Assembly: GCF_003577475.1 (NCBI RefSeq)
Contig: NZ_QPEP01000003.1
Location: 124,001-188,000 of the forward strand
Reading direction: 5' to 3'
Length of the DNA stretch: 64,000 nt
Source of the DNA: Salinibius halmophilus
GTDB taxonomy: Bacteria; Pseudomonadota; Gammaproteobacteria; Pseudomonadales; Natronospirillaceae
The notes under the pieces were generated by a model. That model had not been told where the DNA came from, searched no databases, and saw only the letters and a program-made list of their open reading frames with translations. A program made the translations under genes and the position numbers. This document shows, one piece after another, positions 27,373 to 37,464 of this stretch (positions are counted from its first letter, which is position 1; the number at the start of each line of letters is the position of its first letter).

Positions 27373-27409
27373 GTACTGGGCCTGTGAGCGATCCTCACAG
27401 GCCCAGTAC
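27373..27409. repeat. Perfect 16-bp hairpin between tandem permeases
   Basis: Left arm GTACTGGGCCTGTGAG (27373-27388), five-base loop, exact complement at 27394-27409. It starts eight bases after the stop of the first permease and ends 24 before the start of the second. A weak T content follows, so it could stop, slow or protect the transcript. Confidence 0.8.
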
Positions 27410-27432
27410 CTGTTTAAACAAGGATGCAAAAT

Positions 27433-29862
27433 ATGCTACCTGAACTCTCTCTCTCGTGGTGCTTTGTTAAACCGCTGCGCTCACTATTAGCATTTTTAAT
27501 TATTCTACTGGCTAGCTTTATGGCCATTGGTTTAATGTATTGGCAAACCCTGCAGGACTATCAGCAGAATGTACCGGCCGGTGCGGCACCCAATCATTAT
27601 TTTTCCGTTGGGTATAACAACCTCTCTCATCTAGGTGACTTACAAAGCTGCACCATCTACCAATTTAGCCAAACGCTAGACACGGCCGTGAGCGCGCCGC
27701 TGCTTGGGTTTGATAATGGCGAATTGGTTGGACCAGAGCGCACGGTGAAGATCACGAGCGAGCAGATTCAGACGGCTTCGCAGAATTTTTTATCTTTTTT
27801 TGGTGTTGAGCCAGTCGAGCGCTTTTTTGATCACCAGCAACGCTTTCAAGAGCGTTGGGTGTATTTAAACGAAGCATGGTGGCTAGCCAACCAAGAGATG
27901 TTAATTGAGCACAATGGCTTGCCAGCCATTGCGTTACGCCAACAAAAGGATATTAACGGCAAAATAATTAGTGATCGTCAGGTGTTTCCAGTCGCTGGTA
28001 TTCTGCCTGCTAACTTTCACCCGTATCAAGACAGCGCCAAGCCTAACATAATTGTTAGCAATGGCATGTTCCATTGGTACATCGAACAGAACCGCGACCA
28101 AAGCCATGCTTTTCAACCGCCCCTAGCCACTAGCGAACCCTGGATAGGCGAGCTGTTTGTTACCACCAAAACAAGCACGACGGCAAAGCGATTAGAACGG
28201 CAGTTAAATCGGATATTATTAGATCAACCCGCCGCGTGCGCTGGTTACGACTCCAGCTTTAGGCAAATTAGCGTGCTTCCCGGCACCCGAACCGACCTGG
28301 CTGCATATCAAACGCTAGGCGAGTCAGTCAGTTTATTAAGCCTTATCATGATTGGGTTGGGTTTGATTGTAGGGCTGTATACACTCGCATTCGCCCAGCG
28401 CTTACAGCAGATACGGCAACCAGAATTCCTGCTAAAAATTGCCATGGGAGCCAGCCCTAACCGCATTGGCAAACAAGTGCTTGTTGAGACTGCATTGTTT
28501 TCACTCCTTGCGCTGGTATTTGCCGTAGTGCTTTACCTGCCGCTTAATGTATTTGCCGATACCATAGGTTTTGTGAGCGCAAGGCAGTTCACCATATGGC
28601 CTTGGCTAGTATTGCTGATGGTTATTTTCGCCATTGGCTTATATTTGGTGTTGAGCAGCCGTAAAGTGGCCGACCCTGAGTATGTGTATCAAGGTCTCAA
28701 CAACCTTAGGCACAACATCGTTCATAATTTTTGGTGGATGCAGCTTAATCATGCTGCCTATCTTGTCATTCTGGCCATTGCTGTATTGATTATAGGGTTA
28801 GTAAGTACTTCTTACTGGCGCCAACTAGCACCGAATGACGCCCTAAGTAAAACCGACTACAAAGTTTTGATCGCCGACATTGAAAAAGCTGATGGCAGTA
28901 TTCGAACATATAGTGAATTTAACGCCACCTATGGCCCTGAATGGCAAGCCGTATTGCGAAACCACCCAGACGATTTAGCCATGCAATGCGGTTTAACCGA
29001 CTTCCCAACTCAGTCGGATGCGAAAAGCATGACCGTCCATGGTAGCCAAGCCGACCCGGTCACCATTATTAACTCGCAAGCCAGTCATGCTTTTTTTAAG
29101 CAGGTACTAGACATGGGCTCGGTTCAAGGCCGCAACGCCTTAATTAGCGCGAGTGCGGCGAAATCATTAAACATTTCCACCGATACCCGTGACTTGGCAG
29201 ATATTCAACTATCGTCAGCACCAGTCATTGATGCCAGTGGCAAGTTAACGTTTATTGGCCGCCAAAACATTCAAGGGGTGCTACCGGCCATTAATATGCC
29301 CAACCTCGCCAATGTGCCGATACTGTATAGCCCCAAGCGCGTGCCAAGCAATTGTTTGGGGATTATCTGGGTAGCGCCACAGTTTGACCTAAACACCTTG
29401 CCCAATGATCGCGGGCAGCGCTATCGCCTGCTCAGCTGGCATGAGTATATGGCGCTAGAGCAGGAAGTAGCAGTGCAGCGACTGCGCTTAGTACTGGTGT
29501 TATCTACTTTGGCTATGGTGTCGTTATTTGCCATTGTGCTGCTCAATACCAGTTATTTGTTCAAACACATGCAGCCTTGGTATTGGTTAAACATTGCCCA
29601 AGGCATGCCTCCGCGGGTGGCAAAAATGCAAACCCAGCTTCGTATTGGTGTGCTTAGCGCCATAGCACTGGTGACAGCCTTGGTCATTGCGGTGTTTGGC
29701 TTCTATGAATTCTTCCCACTGGTTTCACAATGGCTACCCAAACGCGATGCGCTGAACCTAGCCGTGATTGCAACCGTGCTGATTTTAGTCGTACAGCAAG
29801 TTAGCCTTTGGTGGTGTGCGCGCACGCTAAACAACAAGGACTTGAGTGTTTGGCAGGGATAA
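27433..29862 (+). CDS. Double-module FtsX/MacB-type ABC permease, tandem paralogue
   Basis: An 809-residue paralogue of the 24912 gene with the same eight-span, two-module layout. The start ATG 27433 is chosen because the product then begins MLPELSLSW like both paralogues and AAGG lies eight bases upstream; an ATG three codons earlier is too close to it. The first 40 and last 140 codons are almost the same as in the first copy, while both outer domains differ strongly. The pair may form a heteromer or two transporters sharing one ATPase. A terminator follows at once. Confidence 0.85.
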   Translation: MLPELSLSWCFVKPLRSLLAFLIILLASFMAIGLMYWQTLQDYQQNVPAGAAPNHYFSVGYNNLSHLGDLQSCTIYQFSQTLDTAVSAPLLGFDNGELVGPERTVKITSEQIQTASQNFLSFFGVEPVERFFDHQQRFQERWVYLNEAWWLANQEMLIEHNGLPAIALRQQKDINGKIISDRQVFPVAGILPANFHPYQDSAKPNIIVSNGMFHWYIEQNRDQSHAFQPPLATSEPWIGELFVTTKTSTTAKRLERQLNRILLDQPAACAGYDSSFRQISVLPGTRTDLAAYQTLGESVSLLSLIMIGLGLIVGLYTLAFAQRLQQIRQPEFLLKIAMGASPNRIGKQVLVETALFSLLALVFAVVLYLPLNVFADTIGFVSARQFTIWPWLVLLMVIFAIGLYLVLSSRKVADPEYVYQGLNNLRHNIVHNFWWMQLNHAAYLVILAIAVLIIGLVSTSYWRQLAPNDALSKTDYKVLIADIEKADGSIRTYSEFNATYGPEWQAVLRNHPDDLAMQCGLTDFPTQSDAKSMTVHGSQADPVTIINSQASHAFFKQVLDMGSVQGRNALISASAAKSLNISTDTRDLADIQLSSAPVIDASGKLTFIGRQNIQGVLPAINMPNLANVPILYSPKRVPSNCLGIIWVAPQFDLNTLPNDRGQRYRLLSWHEYMALEQEVAVQRLRLVLVLSTLAMVSLFAIVLLNTSYLFKHMQPWYWLNIAQGMPPRVAKMQTQLRIGVLSAIALVTALVIAVFGFYEFFPLVSQWLPKRDALNLAVIATVLILVVQQVSLWWCARTLNNKDLSVWQG

Positions 29863-29892
29863 AAAAAGCCTGCCAACCGGCAGGCTTAGTTT
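29861..29892. terminator. Bidirectional terminator
   Basis: AAGCCTGCC / GGCAGGCTT at 29866-29874 and 29879-29887, with A-run and T-rich flanks. It serves the rightward permease operon and the leftward chitinase. Confidence 0.88.
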
Positions 29893-29908
29893 CATATACC
29901 ATTATGAA

Positions 29909-32791
29909 CTAGCGGCTATAGCTTACGCCTAGCTTGTCTAGTACTAAGAAGAAGTTTTTGCGGCGGTCGTCCATACCATCCACTGGGCCACTAATTGGGC
30001 AAGTGGAGTCTGGACACCCACGGTTTACGATGCCTGAAATATCATCGATAAAGCCAGTGCCAACTAACCCACCGTCTACGTAGGCACGTAGCTCAGTTAG
30101 GTAGTTCCAATCGGCATAGGCGCCAGTGCCAACATAGCCCTGCACGTCGTTCATCCAGTAGAACAAACCAGCAATCCACTTAAGTTCTGGATGCTCTTTT
30201 GAGGTACAGATGAACTGTGGGTTCGAGCAGAAGTCGAGGTTAGCATATAGTGGTGCCTCGGGTGCTGGCCGCACTTCCACGCCTTCTAGTGTTTGCCCAA
30301 CGGTGTCTGGGTTCACGTGCGAGCGACCAAGGAAGTGGTTCAAGGTACCAAAGTTTTGGCGGCCAGTGGTTTGAATCACACCACGGCCCCACCAGCCACA
30401 GCCTTCAACCGACTTGCCAGCCGAGCCATTGTGAACGAACTGACCGGCTTTTTGGCCAACGTACACTTTACACTCTTCGCGCTCCCAGGCTTGCTTGCTG
30501 GTATCAATCGAGGTTGGAATTTCCGCGCACCAACCGCCACCGAAGTTCCAGTAGCCAACGTTGCCATTGACCAAAATACCCGCCTCTTCTAGCACAGCGT
30601 CTGGGGCTGCAAATAGTGGCGCTGGCGCACCATACCAACCTGCATGCGTGGTGGCCGTTACTTCCATTTTCGGCGCCCGAGGGCAAGAGTATGGGTGGTC
30701 ATTGCCGGTAACTGGGTTCACCCCGTAGCTTGCATAGTCTTGCTGCAACTGCCCACACGATGAGCTGAGTGGGTAGTTCACAGGGTCACCAGTGTTAATT
30801 GACCAGTTGTTTTCGTCGCAAGCATTGTAGCGGATGGTCTCTTTCATCGACTGAGCGAGGAAGGCTGCAATGGCAACTTTGGCATAAAGCGAGTTGGTTG
30901 CATCGTCTTTGCCTTCGTCGTAGAGCCATAGCTGCTCGCCAGCAATACCCACATTGTGCATAGAGCTTAACGCTGCTAAGAAGTCATTCCACTTGTACAC
31001 AGTTGAAGGAATGTAGCTCCCTTGTGATACTTCATATAAGAAGGCTTCGTTATTCATTGTTTGCTCGGCGGCAATAAGTTGCGCGTTGAGCGAAGCAATG
31101 GAGGTTAGCGCTAGGCCATCATCAATGGCACTTGAACCCTGGCTATATAGTGGGATTGTTGATGTCATGTAGTCGTTGATTTTGCTATCAAGGCTGGCAT
31201 TGTCAGCGTCGAACAGCACTGCGAACACGTTGTGGTAAGCCGCGTGGCGCAATTTGCGCTCGCCTGGCGTTACGCCAAGGAAGTAGCTTCCTGCTTGTTC
31301 AGCCGGAATCGACGATAGCATCGCTGGCGCTTTAACAAAGTCGGATACTTGCTTCACAAAGCGCAAGGCGTTGTCCCACTTGTCTGCATCCAGTGCTGGT
31401 GTAGCGCCCGACTTGCTAAACGTTACGATATCCGCTGCATTGCTGCCGCTATATAAACCAAACGCATATAGAGTGTCGGCCGCATATTTTGATGCCGCAT
31501 TCCAAACCGAACGATAGCCAGTATGGTAGTTCTGGGCAAACTCACCAATCTCCAGCTCCCAACCAAACACCGCATTTGGCGCTAGCTGAGTCATGATGAG
31601 GTTATGCGCTTGCGTCCAACCGCGTGCATTATTCTCTAGCGCATCAATACCAGTTAGCGTTACACCCGTTGCACCCGCGGCAGCATTTAATGCTTCGGTC
31701 ACCGAAATGGCGCCAAGCGAAGCACCTTTATCGAATATAGCGCTGTCGAGCACATCAGACCTAAGTACGAGTGTTGATGTACCGGCACTGGTGGCAGCAA
31801 AGATGGCATTCTCAAACCCTGCTTGCAGGCCTGCCACGCTGTTTACATCGGCAAGGCTAGCAAGATTAACCACCGAGACTTCTGGCGCGCTATCTTGAGG
31901 TGTTGCCGCAACAATATAGTTTGGCCAGCCTGGCACCTCTAAGTGCAGAGGATCTTCTGGATTTGGCATCGACAGGCTAACTGGCGCCGGTGTGACACTT
32001 GGTGTAACGGATGGTGATGTAGACACCCCAATCGTTGGACTAATGCCGGTGCCATCACAATCAACTTGTGTCCAGAACCACCCCTCTTTTGGTGTTTCCC
32101 ATGGGCCAGGGTTATTTTGCGCCCGCCAGCAGGCACCACCATAGCTATAAACTTGGCCGTTGGTGGCATTGGTTTGACCCGGCACAAATTCTGGGTAGAG
32201 GTTTGGGTCACCCGTAGGCGTGATAGTTGGTGTAGTAGTCGGCGTGACCGTTGGCGACGTTGTAATGGTTGGTGACGTAGTAACAGTTGGTGTAGTAGTA
32301 GGCGTGATCGTTGGTGTGACAACCGTATCACCACAACTTACTTCGCTCCAGAACCACCCTTCGCGAGGGGTTTCCCATGGCCCTGGATTATTTTTGGCCT
32401 GCCAGCAGCTGCCACCGTAGCGATAAATGTCGCCATTCGATGCTCGGGTACTGCCAGGTATAAATTCTGGGTAGTTATTCGGGTCGCCAACGTCTGTTGG
32501 TGTTGGGCTAATAACCGGGGTTGGGCTAATAACCGGGGTTGGGGTAATGACTGGGGTTACATCAGGGTCGTTTACCTTCATCCAAGCGTCGGTCCAGGCG
32601 AATCCGATGCCGGGCTCATATGCACTTAGGCCGCACCAGCCCTCGTAAGGGAATGGTTTACACTCATATATTGCATTAGCGCTAGTTACTTGATCACCAC
32701 CGCTGTACGCCGTGCCTTGCTGCCACGCGGGTGCTGCATAAGAAGTTGAAGCAACCGCCAGCGCGATAGCAGACAACATGTAATTCTTCAT
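29909..32791 (-). CDS. Large secreted GH19-type chitinase with chitin-binding modules
   Basis: A 960-residue exported enzyme with a signal peptide cut after STSYA. A CBM5/12- or CBM73-like module with aromatic residues spans about 21-72. Thr-Pro linkers then separate two near-identical small modules (YPEF...SCWQAKNNPGPWETP... and YPEF...ACWRAQNNPGPWETP...). A 300-residue region of unknown function follows. The last 350 residues form a GH19 domain: QSMKETIRYNACDE with candidate acid Glu651, then GRGVIQTTGRQNFG and KWIAGLFYW. GH19 enzymes cleave beta-1,4 links in chitin by inversion. It is monocistronic and lies next to a lipoprotein paralogue. Confidence 0.88.
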   Translation of the reverse strand: MKNYMLSAIALAVASTSYAAPAWQQGTAYSGGDQVTSANAIYECKPFPYEGWCGLSAYEPGIGFAWTDAWMKVNDPDVTPVITPTPVISPTPVISPTPTDVGDPNNYPEFIPGSTRASNGDIYRYGGSCWQAKNNPGPWETPREGWFWSEVSCGDTVVTPTITPTTTPTVTTSPTITTSPTVTPTTTPTITPTGDPNLYPEFVPGQTNATNGQVYSYGGACWRAQNNPGPWETPKEGWFWTQVDCDGTGISPTIGVSTSPSVTPSVTPAPVSLSMPNPEDPLHLEVPGWPNYIVAATPQDSAPEVSVVNLASLADVNSVAGLQAGFENAIFAATSAGTSTLVLRSDVLDSAIFDKGASLGAISVTEALNAAAGATGVTLTGIDALENNARGWTQAHNLIMTQLAPNAVFGWELEIGEFAQNYHTGYRSVWNAASKYAADTLYAFGLYSGSNAADIVTFSKSGATPALDADKWDNALRFVKQVSDFVKAPAMLSSIPAEQAGSYFLGVTPGERKLRHAAYHNVFAVLFDADNASLDSKINDYMTSTIPLYSQGSSAIDDGLALTSIASLNAQLIAAEQTMNNEAFLYEVSQGSYIPSTVYKWNDFLAALSSMHNVGIAGEQLWLYDEGKDDATNSLYAKVAIAAFLAQSMKETIRYNACDENNWSINTGDPVNYPLSSSCGQLQQDYASYGVNPVTGNDHPYSCPRAPKMEVTATTHAGWYGAPAPLFAAPDAVLEEAGILVNGNVGYWNFGGGWCAEIPTSIDTSKQAWEREECKVYVGQKAGQFVHNGSAGKSVEGCGWWGRGVIQTTGRQNFGTLNHFLGRSHVNPDTVGQTLEGVEVRPAPEAPLYANLDFCSNPQFICTSKEHPELKWIAGLFYWMNDVQGYVGTGAYADWNYLTELRAYVDGGLVGTGFIDDISGIVNRGCPDSTCPISGPVDGMDDRRKNFFLVLDKLGVSYSR

Positions 32792-32980
32792 TTAATGCCT
32801 CCAATTTTTGTTGTTATCCCTCGGTACAACAGAGGTATCTAAAAGGTAGACAACAAACTTGGAATAAATTTCATCGCCAAGAAACATCTGTGATAGACAT
32901 CACATTTAAATGAAAAGCTTACATTGTTAGATTTTATCGGCACTTTTTAATAAGCAAGTTAACAAGCAAATTGACAGGCA

Positions 32981-33010
32981 AAAAAAACCCAGCCACTAAG
33001 GGCTGGGTTA
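32981..33010 (-). terminator. Rho-independent terminator of the lipoprotein chitinase gene
   Basis: AACCCAGCC / GGCTGGGTT with six-base loop (32986-33009) and a long T-run on the minus strand. Confidence 0.9.
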
Positions 33011-33033
33011 CTAGCGCAGGGGGCGCTACATAG

Positions 33034-35892
33034 TTATTGCGGATCTAAACCTAGCGTGCGCAACACCAAATCGAAATGTTCACGACGTTCTTCTAGCGCG
33101 TGCACGTGGCCACTCACTGGGCAAGTTTCAGCAGGACAGCCACGGTTAACAATGCCCGACACGTCATCGATAAACTTGGTACCTTGCAAGCCACCATCTA
33201 CGTAAGCTTTCAACTCGTTGTAGTAGTTCCAGCCTTCAAATGGGCCGCCTGGGTTCTCGTAACCTTGCACCGAGGTCATCCAGAAGAACAGGCCAGCAAT
33301 CCATTTAATTTCTGGGTGCTCTTGCGACGTACAAATTAGCTGCGGATTCGAACACAGGTCTAAGTTGGCATACAGTGGATCACTTGGCGGCTCTGCCACG
33401 AACTGGCCATCTACTACAGTACCTATGGTTGCTGGGTCGACATGCGAGCGGCCAAGGAAGTGGTTAAGCGTACCGAAGTTTTGGCGGCCCGTTGTTTGAA
33501 TCACTCCACGGCCCCACCAGCCACAGCCTTCAACTGACTTCTCGGCACTACCATCCCAAACAAAACTACCGGCTTTCTGGTTTGGATACACCTGGCAGGT
33601 TTCGCGCTCCCAAGCTTGTTTGGTGTCATCGATTACTGATACTTGTACATCTGATGAGCACCACTGACCAGAGTGGTCCCAGCGGCCAACACTGCCATTC
33701 ACCAACAATCCAGCCTCGGCTAACACGGCGTCTGGCGCGGCAAAAATTGGCGCCGGCGCACCGTACCATTCAGCATGAGTTGTTGCAGTCACTTCCATTT
33801 TTGGGTTGCGCGCACAAGAGTACGGATGGTCGCGGCCGGTTACTGGGTCTTGACCATAATCGGCATATTTTTGTCCAAGTTGGCCACAAGAAGAGCTCAT
33901 AGGGTAATCAGCTTTCGCCACCCCATATTTCCTCATGTCCCAGTTGTTTTCGTCACACGCATTATAGCGAATGGTTTCCTGCATCGACTGAGCGAGAAAC
34001 GCTGCAATGGCTACTTTGGCATACTTCTCGTTGGTGGCATCGTCGGCATTTTCATCAACTAACCAGAACTTTTTGCCTGCCACACCGACGTTGTGCATTG
34101 AGTTCAAGCCGGTTAAGAAATCTTCCCATTTATAAATGGTTGATGGCACCCAGCCGTTATTTGGCGTTTCATACAAAAACGCTTCGTTGTTCATCTTGCT
34201 CGCCGCACCTTCAAGCGAAGCGTTCAATGCAGCCACACTGGTTAGCTGTGCTGCACTGCCGGCGCCGCCACTTGTGCTATACAAAGGAATGCTGTGGTTC
34301 ATGTAGTCGCCAATTTTGCTTTCTAAACCACTGTTAGCGGCATCAAACAAAACGGCAAATACATTGTGATAAGCTGCATGGCGAAGCTTACGTTCGGCCG
34401 ATGTGGCACCAAGGAAGTAGTCACCGGCTTGTGCAGTTGGCACAGATGACAACATTGCTGGTGCATCAACAAAGTCTGTTACTTGCTTAACAAATCTTAG
34501 CGCGTTGTCCCACTGATCAGCATTAAGCGACGACGTTGAAGCCGACTTAGTAAACGCAACAAAATCAGCTGCATTGGCACCCTGATATAAACCAAAGTTG
34601 TCTAGCAGATCTGCCGTTGATTTAGACGCTGCATTCCACACTGAGCGGTAACCCGAGTGATTCTGGTGCGCAAAATCACCAATGCTCAACTCCCAACCGA
34701 ACACAGTATTCGGTGCTAGCTGCGCCATAATAAGATTATTTGCTTGCGCCCAGCCCCTGGCGTTGTTTGGCAAGTTGGCAACGCCTGACAGCGTAACCCC
34801 TAACGCGCTTGCAGCATTGTTCAATGCTTGCTGAACCGTCACCGTGCCAAGTGTCGTTCCTTTGTCAGACACTATGCTATCTAGCACATTACTGCGCAAA
34901 ATAATGGTGGTATTACCGGCACTTTGCGCTTGGCGAATAAGGGTCTCAAACCCCGCCTGTAGCACTGATGAATTGGCTAGCTCAGCTGCTGTATTCAGAT
35001 TGACCACAGTTGTTGACGGTTGATTCGAGCTCGGCGTGGCCGCCACAACATAGTTTGGCCAGCCCGCCACTTTTAAACTCACTGGGTCTTTTGGGTTTGG
35101 CATCGACAGTTTTGCCGGCTCACCCTTGGCAGTGCCGTCACAGTTTAGGTGGTGCTCCCAAGTGTCATCGCTACCAGGAATGCTAGTTGTGTAGTACTTC
35201 GCGGCATAGGCAATGTTGTCGTACACCATGATATCGCCAGTGTTAGCATAGCCGTCTTGCGTCCAGTTTGGATACACATTGAACTCGCCGCACAAGCCAT
35301 CCGGCTGCTCAACTGGTGGCACAGTAGGCGCCGCTGTTGGTTGTGCAGTTGGCTGAGTTGTGGGCTGTGCAGTCACAACAGTCGTAGCGGTAATGCCTGC
35401 TGTTGGGTTTGCTGTTGGAGTAGCTGTTGGCTGGCTAGTCGGCTGTATTGAAGGCTCTACAGTTGGGTTCGCTGTTGCGCCATCACAACTTACCTTTTTC
35501 CAGAACCAACCTTCTTTTGGCGACTCCCAAACACCAGGATTATTGCTCGCTTCCCAACATTCCCCTGCGTACTGATAAACCTGACCATTTTCCGCTTTAG
35601 TAGCACCCGGCACAAACTCCGGATAAACAACGGATGCCGTTGGTGCTGCCGTAGCAGTAGGCGCAGCAGTTGCCGTTGGTACTGCCGTTGACGTTGGCGC
35701 TGAGGTCGCCGTTGGCACTGGTGTAGCAGTCGACACCCCAGTTGGTGCTGCAGTCGGCTCTGGCGTCACGCTCGAAGTTGGCGTTACGTTTGGCTCAGTC
35801 ACATTCGGCAATGTCACCGAAATCGGCTCACTACAACCAGCCAATACAATAGCAGAAGCCAAAAGAGAGAAAGAAAGGTTTTTGCGAGACAT
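33034..35892 (-). CDS. GH19-type chitinase, predicted surface lipoprotein
   Basis: A 952-residue paralogue of the 29909 chitinase. From ATG 35892 the signal ends LASAIVLAGC, making Cys20 the lipid anchor. After Thr-Pro linkers comes one CWEASNNPGVWESPKEGWFW module and a different one (YPNWTQDGYANTGDIMVY). The same 300-residue unknown domain and a GH19 domain follow; the candidate acid is Glu639 in QSMQETIRYNACDE. It is inferred to hold the enzyme on the cell surface while its paralogue is released, a usual division in chitin degraders. A GTG 57 bases upstream is in frame but would disrupt the signal. Confidence 0.88.
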   Translation of the reverse strand: MSRKNLSFSLLASAIVLAGCSEPISVTLPNVTEPNVTPTSSVTPEPTAAPTGVSTATPVPTATSAPTSTAVPTATAAPTATAAPTASVVYPEFVPGATKAENGQVYQYAGECWEASNNPGVWESPKEGWFWKKVSCDGATANPTVEPSIQPTSQPTATPTANPTAGITATTVVTAQPTTQPTAQPTAAPTVPPVEQPDGLCGEFNVYPNWTQDGYANTGDIMVYDNIAYAAKYYTTSIPGSDDTWEHHLNCDGTAKGEPAKLSMPNPKDPVSLKVAGWPNYVVAATPSSNQPSTTVVNLNTAAELANSSVLQAGFETLIRQAQSAGNTTIILRSNVLDSIVSDKGTTLGTVTVQQALNNAASALGVTLSGVANLPNNARGWAQANNLIMAQLAPNTVFGWELSIGDFAHQNHSGYRSVWNAASKSTADLLDNFGLYQGANAADFVAFTKSASTSSLNADQWDNALRFVKQVTDFVDAPAMLSSVPTAQAGDYFLGATSAERKLRHAAYHNVFAVLFDAANSGLESKIGDYMNHSIPLYSTSGGAGSAAQLTSVAALNASLEGAASKMNNEAFLYETPNNGWVPSTIYKWEDFLTGLNSMHNVGVAGKKFWLVDENADDATNEKYAKVAIAAFLAQSMQETIRYNACDENNWDMRKYGVAKADYPMSSSCGQLGQKYADYGQDPVTGRDHPYSCARNPKMEVTATTHAEWYGAPAPIFAAPDAVLAEAGLLVNGSVGRWDHSGQWCSSDVQVSVIDDTKQAWERETCQVYPNQKAGSFVWDGSAEKSVEGCGWWGRGVIQTTGRQNFGTLNHFLGRSHVDPATIGTVVDGQFVAEPPSDPLYANLDLCSNPQLICTSQEHPEIKWIAGLFFWMTSVQGYENPGGPFEGWNYYNELKAYVDGGLQGTKFIDDVSGIVNRGCPAETCPVSGHVHALEERREHFDLVLRTLGLDPQ

Positions 35893-36455
35893 AAACAAAC
35901 CGCTAGCTGAAAAAGTTGAGCGGAGTTTACAGACACGAGTGCACGTCACAATAGCAGAACGCTAAGCGTGCGGATTGATTCACATATTTTCCTCATGGAT
36001 ATTATGCCTAATCCCTTTGAAACTGGTACCAAACTAAATCATTTATGAGAAACCCATCACACATATACAGCCATTTTTTCACACAAAAACACACTAAGAC
36101 CAACTTGTGGCAAAACTAGTGACGTCAAAACGTCAACTTTCTGGCTAAACGACCTAATAGTTTGGATTTTGGTTATGAGAGCCGCTGAAAACGCATAAAT
36201 TGCATTTGAAGAGATAATTGATTGGCCATTTTTTGAATCAGGACAGCCACTGATTATTTAGCTGAGACCATTTTTGCCACCAGCCAAGCAGCTGCAAGAC
36301 AGTCAAAACGCCCTATTTGAATCGAGCGTTTGCGATTATTTCTGTAAAAGATGATTAATTACTAAGGTGAAAGCAACAGAGTGGTGGTAGCGCACGCACG
36401 GACGCGCCTCGATTTTAAGCCGATTTAAAGATTTTTATTTTGGTGGCGGGATTAG
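35893..36455. other. 560-bp non-coding stretch, chitinase promoter side
   Basis: No convincing gene is seen. It holds the upstream region of the lipoprotein chitinase and the 3' side of the transposase gene. GACGTCAAAACGTC at 36121-36134 is a short palindrome, too weak to assign. No known operator was recognised. Confidence 0.5.
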
Positions 36456-37433
36456 CTAACCAAATAGCTGCACAACAATGTCTGTACGGGGTCGTCGCTT
36501 ACAGCCTCTGCTTTGGTGAAAGTGTTCAACTTGATTCGGCGCCCCGATTGCACCATGAGTTACCTTGCCAAGGCTAGTGCACAGTATTTGCCATTGATTT
36601 TGGCTGAAGGCTAGTTGTTGCAGCAGTGGCGGCTGCTCAATGGAGACAACGCCTTTTTTGTCTGCTCTAACAACCCTGCTCGACCAATCCAATAGCTCGA
36701 AATATTGCGCTTGAGTGCATGGCAAACAGGCTTCGCTGAGGTTGCTATCTGTGCTGATAAAACTCATTAGCGGCTTCTTGCTTGCGCCAGTACTATCTTC
36801 ACAAGGCTTGCCATGAATGCGCTCATAGGCACTGGTGAATTCACTTTCGGGAATGCTCTTGCACATTTCAGCGCGAATCGGGTTCAGGTCGACGTAGACC
36901 ATGGCTGCAAGCAGCGCTTTCTCATCCAAAAGCGGTTGTGATTTGAACCGGCCTTCCCAAAACCTGCCGGTGCAGTTGTCCTCAGCATTGGCGCGGCGAG
37001 CGATGTTTTCATTTAAACAGCGCATAAACCAAGAGATATCAAACAACTGTGCCCGCCATTTCGCGAGTGTCGCTTGCGCTAGTTCAGCAACGCCTTCTTC
37101 ACCAGCTAAATATCGATCGACGACCTTACTGCCCTTAAACAACACCTGCCAGCGCTCAGCCACCTCGCGATCAGACAGCGCTTGTGCCGCGGCATGATTC
37201 ACATGCAAAATTAGATGGTAGTGGTTAGACATAATGGCATAGCCCGCCACGTCGATGGTGAACACGCTGGCCAGTAGGTGAATGCGTTCAATTAGCCAAG
37301 CACGGCGATGCTCGAAGGATTGCTGGCTTACCTGGTCAACACCGCACAAAAAAGCACGGCGAACACAGCGCGACACGCAATGATAAAAAAGCGTTTCGGC
37401 CAACTGAATGATTTGGGAACGTGCAATGGTCAC
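36456..37433 (-). CDS. REP-associated tyrosine transposase-like protein (Y1/HUH, IS200-related)
   Basis: A 325-residue protein from GTG 37433, confirmed by a perfect AGGAGGT seven bases upstream. It has the HUH motif SNHYHLILHV (His71 and His73) and the downstream RAYT pattern DLNPIRAEM and GRFWEGRFKSQPLLDEKALL. RAYT proteins bind and cut single-stranded REP hairpins using one tyrosine and are normally domesticated single genes rather than active insertion sequences. Imperfect palindromes lie just upstream, and hairpin repeats are scattered through the window. It is longer than most RAYTs because of a C-terminal extension. Confidence 0.87.
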   Translation of the reverse strand: MTIARSQIIQLAETLFYHCVSRCVRRAFLCGVDQVSQQSFEHRRAWLIERIHLLASVFTIDVAGYAIMSNHYHLILHVNHAAAQALSDREVAERWQVLFKGSKVVDRYLAGEEGVAELAQATLAKWRAQLFDISWFMRCLNENIARRANAEDNCTGRFWEGRFKSQPLLDEKALLAAMVYVDLNPIRAEMCKSIPESEFTSAYERIHGKPCEDSTGASKKPLMSFISTDSNLSEACLPCTQAQYFELLDWSSRVVRADKKGVVSIEQPPLLQQLAFSQNQWQILCTSLGKVTHGAIGAPNQVEHFHQSRGCKRRPRTDIVVQLFG

Positions 37434-37464
37434 GGCGACTACCTCCTAGTGATTACAAGGTAGT

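Noticed and set aside
36121-36134. GACGTCAAAACGTC palindrome in the chitinase upstream region
   Set aside because: Arms of only five bases and no second copy; likely chance.
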